In this document: in pieces, positions 55,793 through 64,000 of the stretch | Layout of the letters: every line of letters starts with the position of its first letter | How positions within the stretch are numbered: position 1 is the stretch's first letter | Assembly: GCF_000311785.1 (NCBI RefSeq) | Contig: NZ_HE978535.1 | Location: 633,922-697,921 of the forward strand | Direction: 5' to 3' | Source: Brevibacillus massiliensis | GTDB lineage: Bacteria > Bacillota > Bacilli > Brevibacillales > Brevibacillaceae | DNA length: 64,000 nt | Translations under genes and position numbers: made by a program | The notes under the pieces: generated by a model | Told to the model about the DNA's origin: nothing | Database searches by the model: none | What the model saw: only the letters and a program-made list of their open reading frames with translations

Positions 55793-55990
55793 TTAAAGCG
55801 AGGCGAATTTCTCTCTTTGCTTCAACAGCTCTGCTTTTTTGGCGGGCCATTCTACACACCAGTCTGAACAGTACAGAACCGTTTTGCCGGAGTCGTCAAG
55901 CTTTTCAATGCGATCTGCGTAGACCAGCTTTCCACAAATGGAGCACTTTTCGTATTTTTCAACATAAAAGCCATTGCTGGAAAATTTCAT
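55793..55990 (-). CDS. Small zinc-ribbon protein
   Basis: A 65-residue protein with two Cys pairs (CSICG at 16-20 and CSDWC at 41-45) that would bind one zinc or a metal cluster. It lies 24 bases after the end of the truncated hydantoinase B gene in the same direction, so it is probably the last gene of that former hyuAB operon and may have served as an accessory subunit. Function unknown. Confidence 0.72.
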   Translation of the reverse strand: MKFSSNGFYVEKYEKCSICGKLVYADRIEKLDDSGKTVLYCSDWCVEWPAKKAELLKQREKFASL

Positions 55991-56014
55991 CGGTCGTTTC
56001 CCCCTCTTGGCGAT

Positions 56015-57000
56015 TTAGGAATGGTTCCAGCCGTATGCCTTGGCCGCTTCTGCGGAGATAAACCCATCCAGCAGGTCCTCCTCAAGTGCGAAGAGATCTC
56101 TTGTTTTCGGATCGCCATACCCGCCTCCGCCAGGGGTGACAAGCTTGACGCGGTCCCCTTTCCGAATTTCCACATTGGAATACTTGCTGGAAGAGATGCG
56201 TCCATATGCCTCACTGACTGTCTGCCACTTCGTCTCTCCGTTTTTCAAAATGAGAGTCGCGCCCAAGCCGCCTTCTTTGCCTCCGAACAACCCCCATGGT
56301 GCAATGCGGTGGCGGTCGGTCATTTGACTGACTGTGATCAATTCCGCCAGGCATCGCATCGTTTTTTCTGCGCCCAAACCGCCGCGGAAAGCCCCCGCCC
56401 CGCCGGAATCCTGCTTCAGGGCAAACGCTTCGATCAACCAGGGAAACCTCGTTTCGAACACTTCGACCGGTGTGGAGCGACAATTTCCGTTGATCGAATC
56501 GCACATGTTATTCCCGTCTGCATACGGGCGGGCTCCCCAGCCAACGGATTCCAGGTCATAGCAGGCAAAATACTCATCGTACTCTTCGTGATAGCCGCCA
56601 AATACAAAGTTGATATGCGTGCCGCCTTCACACGCCATCACCTTCTCCGGAATGGCTTGGGAAAAAGCCCCGATGACCGTCAGCGCGATACGCGGATGCG
56701 TCTCCGTATTGCCGCCCACTTCTGCACCCGGGTAATCCACGTTGACCACCGTTCCCCCTGGAGCAATCACCTTGATGGGCCGGAAACAACCGGAATTGCG
56801 CGGGATTTCCGGATCGGTTACGTGCAAAAGCGCATTGTATACAGCCGATACCGCTACCCCGTAGGTCGCATTGATCGGTCCTTTGGCCTGCGGCGAAGAA
56901 CCGTTAAAATCAACGACCACCTCATCATCTTCAACGAACACGGTGGCCTGAATGGCAAACACGTTCCTCCAACATCAATCCCGCAAACGTATTTGGCCAT
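56015..57000 (-). pseudogene. hyuA/hyuB deletion fusion remnant
   Basis: The C-terminal ~310 residues of hydantoinase/N-methylhydantoinase subunit B (ATVFVEDDEVVVDFNGSSPQ, GGNTETHPRI, GGLGAEKTMR, VKLVTPGGGGYGDP) are joined to the first dozen codons of a hydantoinase A gene, MAKYVCGIDVGGT, starting at 57000. Nearly all of hyuA and the first ~230 residues of hyuB are gone; the junction is near GGAACGTGTTTG. The fused frame is shifted, so no functional subunit remains. These enzymes open hydantoin or oxoproline rings using ATP. Confidence 0.85.
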
Positions 57001-57050
57001 ATGCCCCTCCTTTGCAATCGTGCCCATGTGACATGCAAAACCAAGCAAAT

Positions 57051-57752
57051 TCAGATCATTTTTTGCCCCCGTAAAAAATGGATCTCTTCCCTGAACAAGT
57101 TCATATGATCCCGGATAATCCTTACAGCCTTTGGTTCATCCTTGCTTTCGATCGCTTCAATGAGTTCCCAATGCTGCTTTTGGGCTTTTTGGATCACATC
57201 AATGTAGCCGCTGGTTAAATTCGTCAAGGTAAAAGGCGATTTCTCCGTCATGTCAAAGAATGAGCGAATCAGCACGGTGAATAGCGGATTTTGCGTTGAC
57301 GCAGCCAGAGCCACATGGAAGTTGAGGTCTTCCTCCAAATATTCGCTTGCCCGGCTTTGTTTCGTTTCCATCACCCCCCAGATAAGTTTTAATTTTTTGA
57401 CATCTCCCCCTGTAGCTTTTTGCACGGCTTTTTTGGTAATGGATATCTCCAGTTCCTCTCTCACTTCCAAAATATCTTCGATCGAGGATTCGTATTTTTG
57501 GGCAATCCTCTTTAGCGAGTCGCTTACAATATTGTCTTTCAGCCGTGTAACATAAGCTCCTTTCCCGGGCCTGATCATGATGATTCCTTTTTCGCGAAGA
57601 ATGGTTAAAGCTTGTCTGATGACATTTCGGCTTACCTGAAGATCATGGGTTAATTCTCTTTCGGAAGGCAGTTTTTCTCCTTCTTGATAAATGCCCTGGT
57701 TGATTTTCTTTTCGATTTCCGCCGAAATTTCGATGTACAATAGGTCCTCCAT
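57051..57752 (-). CDS. GntR/FadR-family regulator
   Basis: A 233-residue regulator: GntR helix-turn-helix (KLPSERELTHDLQVSRNVIR, RPGKGAYVTRL) and an FCD ligand domain (about 90-220, LNFHVALAASTQNPLFTVLI). It lies just upstream of, and in the same direction as, the hyuA/hyuB remnant and probably governed it. An inverted repeat, TGGTAC ... GTACCA, lies in the 60 bases before its start and is a candidate operator. Confidence 0.88.
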   Translation of the reverse strand: MEDLLYIEISAEIEKKINQGIYQEGEKLPSERELTHDLQVSRNVIRQALTILREKGIIMIRPGKGAYVTRLKDNIVSDSLKRIAQKYESSIEDILEVREELEISITKKAVQKATGGDVKKLKLIWGVMETKQSRASEYLEEDLNFHVALAASTQNPLFTVLIRSFFDMTEKSPFTLTNLTSGYIDVIQKAQKQHWELIEAIESKDEPKAVRIIRDHMNLFREEIHFLRGQKMI

Positions 57753-57764
57753 TCCCCAACACCA

Positions 57765-57812
57765 CCCCCTAGTGGTACAACTCGTATTACCGGTAGTACC
57801 AGCTAAAGGGTA
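57765..57812. promoter_or_regulatory. Inverted repeats upstream of GntR gene
   Basis: TAGTGGTAC and GTACCAGCTA form an imperfect inverted repeat, with a TACCGGTA core between them. The position just before the GntR start suits an autoregulatory operator; no promoter boxes are obvious. Confidence 0.35.
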
Positions 57813-57856
57813 TTACATTTTATATTTTCTGAAATTTCAATACTGTAATGCCAAGA

Positions 57857-58819
57857 CTAATAGGATGCTCGTTCGACATGGTCGGGCTGCGCCATATCCG
57901 CAATCGCGACAAAAATGTTCGGCGGGTATTCAGCGAGCCGATGGCAAAGATACAGGTACCACTCTGTTCCGTATATGACATACACCTTTGTCCGGCACCT
58001 TTTTTCCTTCAACTGCGAGAGTAATTCGGTACGGACGCCATACAGCATTTCAAATTCGACATGGGGCTGCTTGGCGTAATCTCTTTGCAGCACTTCCCGA
58101 ATGATGGATTCATCATGTGTCGCGATTGACACGGGATGGTTTGCTTCTGCCAATGTGTCAACCATCGACAGATAGCGTTCCGTCAGCTCCTGTGATCTCG
58201 GCAGCGCAGCCTCGCGAGGTTCTTGATAGGCGCCTTTTACGATTCGGATCCTTCCCGGATATTTACGCAGTTCCAGCAAATCGTCGGCAGAGCGATGCAG
58301 ATGAGCCTGGATCGTGATCCCGACATGCGGGTATTCATTCCCCAGTCGTTGGTACACCTCGATGATCTGGCTGGTCTTTTGTGACTCCTCCATGCTGATC
58401 ATGACGGAAAGACCGTTCTTTTTTGCCGCTTCCGCCAGCTCGCGCAAATGGGCGAGGGCAAGTTCCGGTTCGACAGCCAAACCGATGTGGGATAAATCCA
58501 GGGAGATGGTCGCCGGTATTGAGCGCCGACCCGCCTCTGTGATTAAGTCGCAAAATTCATTTTTCGCTTGGATGCACTCCTTTGCCGTTCGGGTATTTTC
58601 TCCGATGTATTCAAGCGAAATGGCATATCCTTTTTGATGCAGTTCCAGTCCGGCGCCAATTCCCTGTTCCCTGGTTTCACCTGCGACGAAGCGCTTGGCT
58701 GCGCGGCGCAGCAGCGGATACAGGTCCTTTGAGCGTTGGATGTACGATTTGATCCGCTCGTCTCTGGCGATCGATTTTAACGCTTGAACGGCTAAAGCCT
58801 GTTCTTCTGTGAACATCAT
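57857..58819 (-). CDS. Proline dehydrogenase
   Basis: A 320-residue monofunctional proline dehydrogenase (FAD TIM-barrel), oxidising proline to pyrroline-5-carboxylate. Blocks include GAGLELHQKGYAISLEYIGE, ATISLDLSHIGLAVEPELAL, GITIQAHLHRSADDL, RIVKGAYQEPREAA and the C-terminal FEMLYGVRTELL with YGTEWYLYLCHRLAEYP. Start at 58819 with AAAAGGAG. Divergent from the MocR-type gene, a frequent arrangement when the regulator controls the enzyme. No P5C dehydrogenase gene lies beside it. Confidence 0.9.
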   Translation of the reverse strand: MMFTEEQALAVQALKSIARDERIKSYIQRSKDLYPLLRRAAKRFVAGETREQGIGAGLELHQKGYAISLEYIGENTRTAKECIQAKNEFCDLITEAGRRSIPATISLDLSHIGLAVEPELALAHLRELAEAAKKNGLSVMISMEESQKTSQIIEVYQRLGNEYPHVGITIQAHLHRSADDLLELRKYPGRIRIVKGAYQEPREAALPRSQELTERYLSMVDTLAEANHPVSIATHDESIIREVLQRDYAKQPHVEFEMLYGVRTELLSQLKEKRCRTKVYVIYGTEWYLYLCHRLAEYPPNIFVAIADMAQPDHVERASY

Positions 58820-58931
58820 TCCACTCCTTTTTTGTGTGAACTTTCTCTCTTGACGATAGCATGGTAAACTGGTTTGCATGAGTGCCACTTTTCAAGAACT
58901 TTTACAGTACCACTTCTCAAGGAGGGATGAT

Positions 58932-60337
58932 GTGAGCATGTTCTGGATTCCGATCGATCGGTCACTCGAGCTTCCCCTGGCCAGACAGGTCTATGAACAT
59001 TTGCGCACGCGAATTCTGGCCGGAGAGCTACGGGCGCAAGAGCGCCTCCCGTCTACCCGTGAACTCGCTTCCAGCATTGGGGTTTCCCGCAATGTGATCA
59101 TTGAAGCCTATGAGCTGCTGTTAGCGGAAGGCTTTATTGTCGGACAGCAGGGATCGGGGACATATGTTGCCGAGGGAGCTTCGTTGGAGCGATTGCAGCA
59201 CGAGACTGACCTGCCCTTTTTTTCCGCAGCGGAAGTGCTGAAAGGGAAGAACGGGGATGTCATTGATTTTCGTTCCGGCTTTAGACATGTTTCCTCGACA
59301 CACCTGGGGACAGATCGCCAAACAAGTGGTTCTGGACAGCTCCCACACACGCTTTGGTTACGGTCATCCCGAAGGGTGTTACGAATTAAGGCATGTCCTG
59401 TCTGGATACTTGAAGCGGACGAGAGGGGTTCATTGCCATCCCGATCAGTTGGTGATCACATCCGGGGCAACCCAGGCACTTTACCTGATGGCCAACCTGC
59501 TTCTTTCACCAGGAAAAGAGGTGATCATCGAGGACCCGATCACCCGCGACATCCAGACGATCTTTTCCGCTCCGGGTTCTGCTCTGTGTCCAATCCCGGT
59601 CGATGAGTTTGGCATGAAAACGGACCTGCTGCCGTCGGGTAAAAAACCGGGGTTTATCTTCGTCACTCCCTCCCATCAGTTTCCGTTGGGGGGGAACGCT
59701 GCCCATCCAACGGCGGATCCAACTGATTCAGTTCGCCAGGAGAGCCGATTGTTATATCGTGGAAGACGACTACGACAGCGAATTTCGTTACCAAAGTGGG
59801 CTGATCAGCTCGCTCCAAGGCTTGGATCCGGATCGGGTCGTCTACATCGGAACGTTCAGCAAAATCCTCTCTCCCGCGCTTCGATTGGGCTATGTCATTC
59901 TTCCTCCCGCTCTGGTCGAACGATGCAAGAGTCTGAAGTGGTTTACCGACCTTCACACCCCGTCATTCGAACAGCTGACATTGGCCCGTTTTATCCATGA
60001 AAGGCATCTGGAACGGCATATCAAGAAGATGAGGAAGGTCTATCAGGCTCGCCGCGACGCGATGAAAGCCAGTTTCGCCAAAGAATTTGCGGGCAAGGCA
60101 AAGATTTCCGGCGATTCTACGGGTTTGCACCTGATCGCGGAATTCGCGAATACGGAATTTTCCGAGCAGAAAGCGGCAGAAATCACCCAGCACAAGGTGA
60201 AGGTCTACCCGGTAGAGCTTCACGCGATCGCAAAGGGAAAGCATAAAAACAAAATTATTTTAGGGTATGGAAACTCCACAATCGAGGAGATCGAAGAAGG
60301 GGTACGAAGGTTGCGGTGTGCGCTTGATCCGATCTAG
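58932..60337 (+). pseudogene. MocR/PdxR-type GntR-aminotransferase regulator, two frameshifts
   Basis: A GntR winged helix (LPSTRELASSIGVSRNVIIE) joined to a type I aminotransferase domain, about 465 codons in all over three frames. The first break is near 59277 (…DFRSG / ALDMFPRHTWGQIAKQ). The second is in a run of seven G near 59688-59694 (…SHQFPLG / GTLPIQRRIQLIQFA); six would restore the frame. PLP-site segments are kept: EDDYDSEFRYQSG and the Schiff-base segment GTFSKILSPALRLGY. The GTG at 58932 follows AAGGAGG. It probably regulates the divergent proline dehydrogenase gene. Confidence 0.8.
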
Positions 60338-60414
60338 CGTATAGCCGCGGGTTCGACTTCGCCCAACCCCTGGGCGAGCGGCAATGACGGCAATTCAAAG
60401 CGGACTTTCACACA

Positions 60415-60451
60415 CGAAAAACCGGCCCCTTCAGACATGCAGGGAGCCGGT
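60415..60451 (-). terminator. Terminator of DUF917/HyuA operon
   Basis: On the minus strand ACCGGCTCCCT and AGGGGCCGGT form a strong stem, followed by TTTTTCGTG. It lies about 30 bases after the HyuA stop and faces the MocR-type gene. Confidence 0.8.
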
Positions 60452-60478
60452 AATGGTTCATCCAATTGGTTATAGACC

Positions 60479-62059
60479 CTAGTTAGACAACGTTGGTTCA
60501 GTCTTGACCGACAGATTGCCGGCCGCTTTCACCCGGATTCTGGTCGCGTTGCCTGGAAGATACGCCAAAGGTACGTCCTCTATGTCGACAATCTCGATCG
60601 ACCCGGGTTCTGCCCCTGCCGCTATTGCTTCATCTACGGCAATTTGCTTGGCCAGTTCGAGCGTTTTTTCCCGCCCAAGTTCATCTAGAGAAAAGACCCG
60701 TTCTACCTGGCCGCTAATTTGAGAGATCGCCGCGCCAATCGCATTGGCCACCCCGAAGTGCTCTGGCCGGATCACCGAAGCAGCCCCTTTCATTTCATCG
60801 GGAAGCAATATGCTTCCGCCGCCGACGAGGATGACTGGAACCGGATCGGCGCTTGTTTTCATCCGATCTATCGCCTCTTCAACCATTTCAACGATCCTGT
60901 TGTACACCTTTTGCAGAACTCCTTTGTCCAGGTGTGCCACTTTTGCCGGATCACCCAATTGGGTTTTGCCTAGTGCGACAGCGACATCGGTAGCGGTCAG
61001 CGTATCCCCGCCGAAGACCAATCCCCTCCGAGTCAATTGATAGCCGACACTGTCAGGGCCCACCTTAAAGCTTCCGTCTTCCTCAATCCTGATGATTGTG
61101 CCGCCGCCCAAGCCGATCGAGATCAAGTCCGGCATGCGGAAATTGGTACGGGCTCCTCCGATCTCGACGGCCAGGGAAGATTCTCTCGGGAAAGAGTTGA
61201 CCAAAACGCCTATATCTGTGGTGGTGCCGCCAACATCGACGACTAGCGCGTCCCCCAATCCTGACAGATAGGAAGCCCCGCGAATGCTGTTGGTCGGGCC
61301 GCAGGCAATCGTCAAAATCGGGTATTTCATCGCGTATTCAACGCTCATCAAGGTGCCGTCATTTTGTCCAAGAAAGACTTTTGCCTCAATCCCTTCTTCC
61401 CGCAAAGCCTGCATAAAGCCCTGGGCCGTTGTTTTGGCGACATTCACGACGGCTGCGTTCAGAATCGTGGCATTTTCCCGCTCCAACAGACCAACGCTGC
61501 CGATCTCGTGGGACAAGGAGATGGATACCTGGTCTCCTAAAATTTCGTGCAGAATTTCTGCAGCGCGCAGCTCGTGATCCTTGGAAACGGGGGAAAAGAC
61601 AGAGGTTACAGCTACCGAATCCACTTTCCCTTTCAAGGTATCGGCGATCCGGGAAAGCTCTGCTTCATCCAAGTCGGCCATCTGTCTGCCGTCGAATTCG
61701 TGGCCGCCGCGAACGATGTAGACGTATTTGCCAAGCTTCTCCCGCAGGTCCTCGGGAACCCCGATCAGCGGTTTGACCGCCAGTGTGGCCGGCGCTCCGA
61801 TGCGAATCACGGCGACCGAATTCAGGCGCTTTCTTTCGACGATGGCGTTCGTGCAATGCGTAGTACCCAGCATCGCAAAGCCGATTCTGTCACGCTGAAC
61901 ATTCGCTTTTGCAATGACTTCGCGCATCGCTTGATAAATGCCGCTGCTGACATCCTCCGTCGTCGCGCACTTCGTCTCGGCAATCACTTGATATTTGGCG
62001 TCCAGCAGGATTCCGTCCGTGTGGGTACCGCCCACGTCAATTCCAATCCGGTAACTCAT
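60479..62059 (-). CDS. Hydantoinase/oxoprolinase subunit A-like protein (short form)
   Basis: A 526-residue ATPase of the HyuA family, shorter than classical HyuA (about 650-700) as usual for DUF917 partners. Actin-like ATP-site blocks are IGIDVGGTHTDGILLDAK, CGPTNSIRGA, VVDVGGTTTDIGVLVN and GLGGGTIIRI, with LGTTHCTNAIVERKRLNSV. It probably couples ATP use to opening of a hydantoin- or thiohydantoin-like ring. Its ATG overlaps the DUF917 stop by four bases. Intact, unlike the hyuA remnant at 57 kb. Confidence 0.9.
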   Translation of the reverse strand: MSYRIGIDVGGTHTDGILLDAKYQVIAETKCATTEDVSSGIYQAMREVIAKANVQRDRIGFAMLGTTHCTNAIVERKRLNSVAVIRIGAPATLAVKPLIGVPEDLREKLGKYVYIVRGGHEFDGRQMADLDEAELSRIADTLKGKVDSVAVTSVFSPVSKDHELRAAEILHEILGDQVSISLSHEIGSVGLLERENATILNAAVVNVAKTTAQGFMQALREEGIEAKVFLGQNDGTLMSVEYAMKYPILTIACGPTNSIRGASYLSGLGDALVVDVGGTTTDIGVLVNSFPRESSLAVEIGGARTNFRMPDLISIGLGGGTIIRIEEDGSFKVGPDSVGYQLTRRGLVFGGDTLTATDVAVALGKTQLGDPAKVAHLDKGVLQKVYNRIVEMVEEAIDRMKTSADPVPVILVGGGSILLPDEMKGAASVIRPEHFGVANAIGAAISQISGQVERVFSLDELGREKTLELAKQIAVDEAIAAGAEPGSIEIVDIEDVPLAYLPGNATRIRVKAAGNLSVKTEPTLSN

Positions 62060-63153
62060 CGCTCGGCCACTCCCTTCTTCGCAAGCTCTTCAACCGGCAG
62101 ATACTCTACGTCATAGCCAAAATACCCCGGCCCACAAGTTTCAATCCCCTTGGCTGTCCGCCATTTGGGATGACAGGGGATCCCGATGACGACCGCTCGC
62201 GCTCCGTAACGCAGTCCTTCTGTCGTGATCGGCACCCCTGTCTCTGCATCCAATACGGCGATCAGGTCAGGAGTGACACAGAGGAGCCGTTCTTCTGTCA
62301 TCGCGATCAGGTGCTCGTTTTGGAAACGGAGCTTGAGCGTCTCGCCTTTATACTCTTCCAAGCCTTCCATGCTGGCCGTCCCCCGGGCGAACCCCGTTTC
62401 CGTCTTTCGGTTGATATCGATGACTTTGCCGCGGAATAGTTCAAATCCGTTGGTGATGGCGAGAATTTCCCGGATCGGCTCCGTGTTTTGCTCCTTGGCA
62501 AGTCTGATCGTCCGGCCCAAGTCTTCTTCCAGTTTTAAGATATTGTGAATGCCGCTTTCTTTCAACTGCCGCCCCTTCATCGGGTAGATGGCGAACATGA
62601 CAGAACCGCCCATTTGGATCGTAGCGCTGCGCGCGATCCGTTCGGCCCAAAGACTGTCAATCGTATCGATGAGATTGACGTTTCCTTTTTCGTCAGCGAT
62701 GGCCATCGGAGTGGCAGCGATCCCGTCGAGGTAGAAAGTCGCCATCTGCAGTTCGGGGAAGGCGCGCCCCATCCCGTCCACATCCACAACCGGCAGACCC
62801 ATCTGGGCGGCAAGCGCCAATGGAAGCATGGAATTAAGCCCGCCGGCTTCTATCGGATACGTAGCGAATACCTTTTGGCCGAGAAAACCTTCCAACATCT
62901 GAAATGCCTTGCGGGCTTCGTGACCGCTCGGCGCCTTCTCGATCATGACCGTAGGAGCTCCCATCATCCCTGAGGAAACGACGAGGGCGTCTTGGGGCAC
63001 TTCGTCGACTGTCAGCAGTTGGATGGGACCGTATTCCTCGATTGCCTGGAGCGTCATCAGCTTTCCGATGTAAGGATCCCCGCCTCCGCCTGTCCCCAGC
63101 AAGGCTGCTCCTACGGCGATATCTTCGATTTCCTGTTTTCCTAAGTACCTCAT
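62056..63153 (-). CDS. DUF917 family (S-methyl thiohydantoin desulfurase-like) protein
   Basis: A 365-residue protein of DUF917. The glycine-rich start VGAALLGTGGGGDPYIGKLM and blocks VVSSGMMGAPTVMIEKAP, EAGGLNSMLPLALAAQMGLP, DVDGMGRAFPELQMATF are typical. The family works beside HyuA-type ATPases and NCS1 permeases in purine/hydantoin breakdown clusters; its reaction is poorly defined. ATG at 63153 with GGGAGG. Translationally coupled to hyuA. Confidence 0.9.
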   Translation of the reverse strand: MRYLGKQEIEDIAVGAALLGTGGGGDPYIGKLMTLQAIEEYGPIQLLTVDEVPQDALVVSSGMMGAPTVMIEKAPSGHEARKAFQMLEGFLGQKVFATYPIEAGGLNSMLPLALAAQMGLPVVDVDGMGRAFPELQMATFYLDGIAATPMAIADEKGNVNLIDTIDSLWAERIARSATIQMGGSVMFAIYPMKGRQLKESGIHNILKLEEDLGRTIRLAKEQNTEPIREILAITNGFELFRGKVIDINRKTETGFARGTASMEGLEEYKGETLKLRFQNEHLIAMTEERLLCVTPDLIAVLDAETGVPITTEGLRYGARAVVIGIPCHPKWRTAKGIETCGPGYFGYDVEYLPVEELAKKGVAER

Positions 63154-63187
63154 CGTGCTTCCTCCCGTTCGGTTGTGCGGTTCACAT

Positions 63188-64000
63188 TTATTTGATTTCT
63201 TCACTCACGTTGGCAGCCTTTTGCCCCTTCAACGACATGAACAGTTTCATCCCCAAGTAGTACGCCACTCCGCTCGTGAGCAATGAATTAAGCGACGGTA
63301 TGCCGGCTTCTATCAAATACCCCGCCAGGAATCCGAGAATCCAGGCGATGATCGTTACCGGATTTAGCGACTCTACATTGTCCGGCAGCCTCCCCGCTTC
63401 GCGGCTTTCGTCCAGCGCGCGTCTGCTACGCTTGAGGATGAAATAGTCGACGACCATGATCCCTCCGACAGGCGGAATCCAGATTCCCAAGAGGACCAGG
63501 AAGTCTACGAATTTATCCAGGATCCCCAAAACAGAGAGAATCGTTCCGACGACCCCGAGAATGAGCGTAATCATTCCCCTGTTGAGCTTGACGTGAAAAA
63601 TCGAATCGATCAGGTTGGTTATTCCCAGCGAAGAAGAATACAAATTGAGATCGTTGATCTTCACTGTGGCAAATACGACGATCGCCGCCCCCAGCCAACC
63701 GGCCGTCTGCAGGATGATTTCGACGACATCAGAGCTTCCGATGGCGTGCGCCATTAACACGGCAATCATGTTCACTCCCAGTTCACCCGCGATCGTGCTG
63801 ATCAGCGTCATCCACAGGACGTCCTTGCCATCGTGGCAAAAGCGGCTCATATCCGGGGTGATTACCGCACCGATCATGTACCCCCCTGCCACCATCGTCG
63901 CGGCCATACCGAGCGACAGCGCGGGACCGGGTGCTGGTGCTGCGATTAAATCACCTATTGAGTGATGGGATAAGACATCATAAATGCCATAAGCGACCAC
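63188..64000 (-). CDS. NCS1-family cytosine/purine/hydantoin permease (partial)
   Basis: The C-terminal 270 residues of an NCS1 (CodB-like) permease, cut by the window edge. Visible are MVAGGYMIGAVITPDMSRFC, WLGAAIVVFATVKINDLNLY, LLGIWIPPVGGIMVVDYFIL and a hydrophobic C-terminal half with helices 6-12. It is the first visible gene of the DUF917-HyuA operon, 35 bases upstream, and probably imports the substrate those proteins break down. Confidence 0.88.
   Translation of the reverse strand: MVAYGIYDVLSHHSIGDLIAAPAPGPALSLGMAATMVAGGYMIGAVITPDMSRFCHDGKDVLWMTLISTIAGELGVNMIAVLMAHAIGSSDVVEIILQTAGWLGAAIVVFATVKINDLNLYSSSLGITNLIDSIFHVKLNRGMITLILGVVGTILSVLGILDKFVDFLVLLGIWIPPVGGIMVVDYFILKRSRRALDESREAGRLPDNVESLNPVTIIAWILGFLAGYLIEAGIPSLNSLLTSGVAYYLGMKLFMSLKGQKAANVSEEIK

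Overview
The window reads as chromosome of an endospore-forming Firmicute of the Paenibacillaceae, most like Brevibacillus. This is inferred from moderate G+C, AGGAGG-type ribosome binding sites, frequent TTG/GTG starts, a GerAB-type germination permease, a NodB-YkoP deacetylase and several GntR, RpiR and WYL regulators. No rRNA, tRNA, complete insertion sequence, prophage or CRISPR array was seen.

Layout. 0.2-3.3 kb: aspartokinase, ywbE and a DUF2087/GIY-YIG fusion protein. 3.5-10.7 kb: an extracytoplasmic O-acetylation operon (SGNH lipoprotein, MBOAT, DHHW protein, DUF4358 lipoprotein), a small lipoprotein and a two-component system. Both minus-strand operons start from near-identical promoter/operator elements. 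10.8-16.2 kb: a partly decayed N-acyl amino acid cluster (M20 hydrolase, broken regulator, N-succinylamino acid racemase-like enolase, GNAT, RpiR regulator). 16.4-24.1 kb: truncated MBOAT, LLM oxidoreductase, truncated M14 gene, GntR/ABC operon, an ABC-F gene with an attenuator-like leader, a radical SAM protein and a broken 2OG-Fe(II) oxygenase. 24.3-33.2 kb: SNF2 helicase, MATE pump, CapA protein and a broken polyamine-type ABC transporter. 33.3-38.6 kb: a catabolic cluster of unknown substrate (epimerase, DapA family, atypical Nramp, GGDEF-like regulator, Gfo/Idh). 38.8-45.6 kb: small ORF, DinB, WYL regulator, lhgO-gntR, deacetylase and germination genes. 45.8-49.6 kb: complete potABCD. 49.7-55.8 kb: copper-amine-oxidase-domain protein, manA, TrmB regulator with two matching operators, IMPase-like gene, and an MFS exporter behind a leader with three tandem terminators. 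55.8-64 kb: zinc-ribbon protein, hyuA/hyuB deletion remnant, GntR regulator, proline dehydrogenase, broken MocR gene, and an NCS1 permease/DUF917/HyuA operon running off the right edge.

Two themes recur. First, many genes are broken: single-base indels, often in homopolymers, and larger deletions that fuse unrelated gene pieces. Either this stretch is eroding or part of it reflects sequencing or assembly error. Second, regulation is unusually legible: paired operators and attenuators can be read directly from the sequence.
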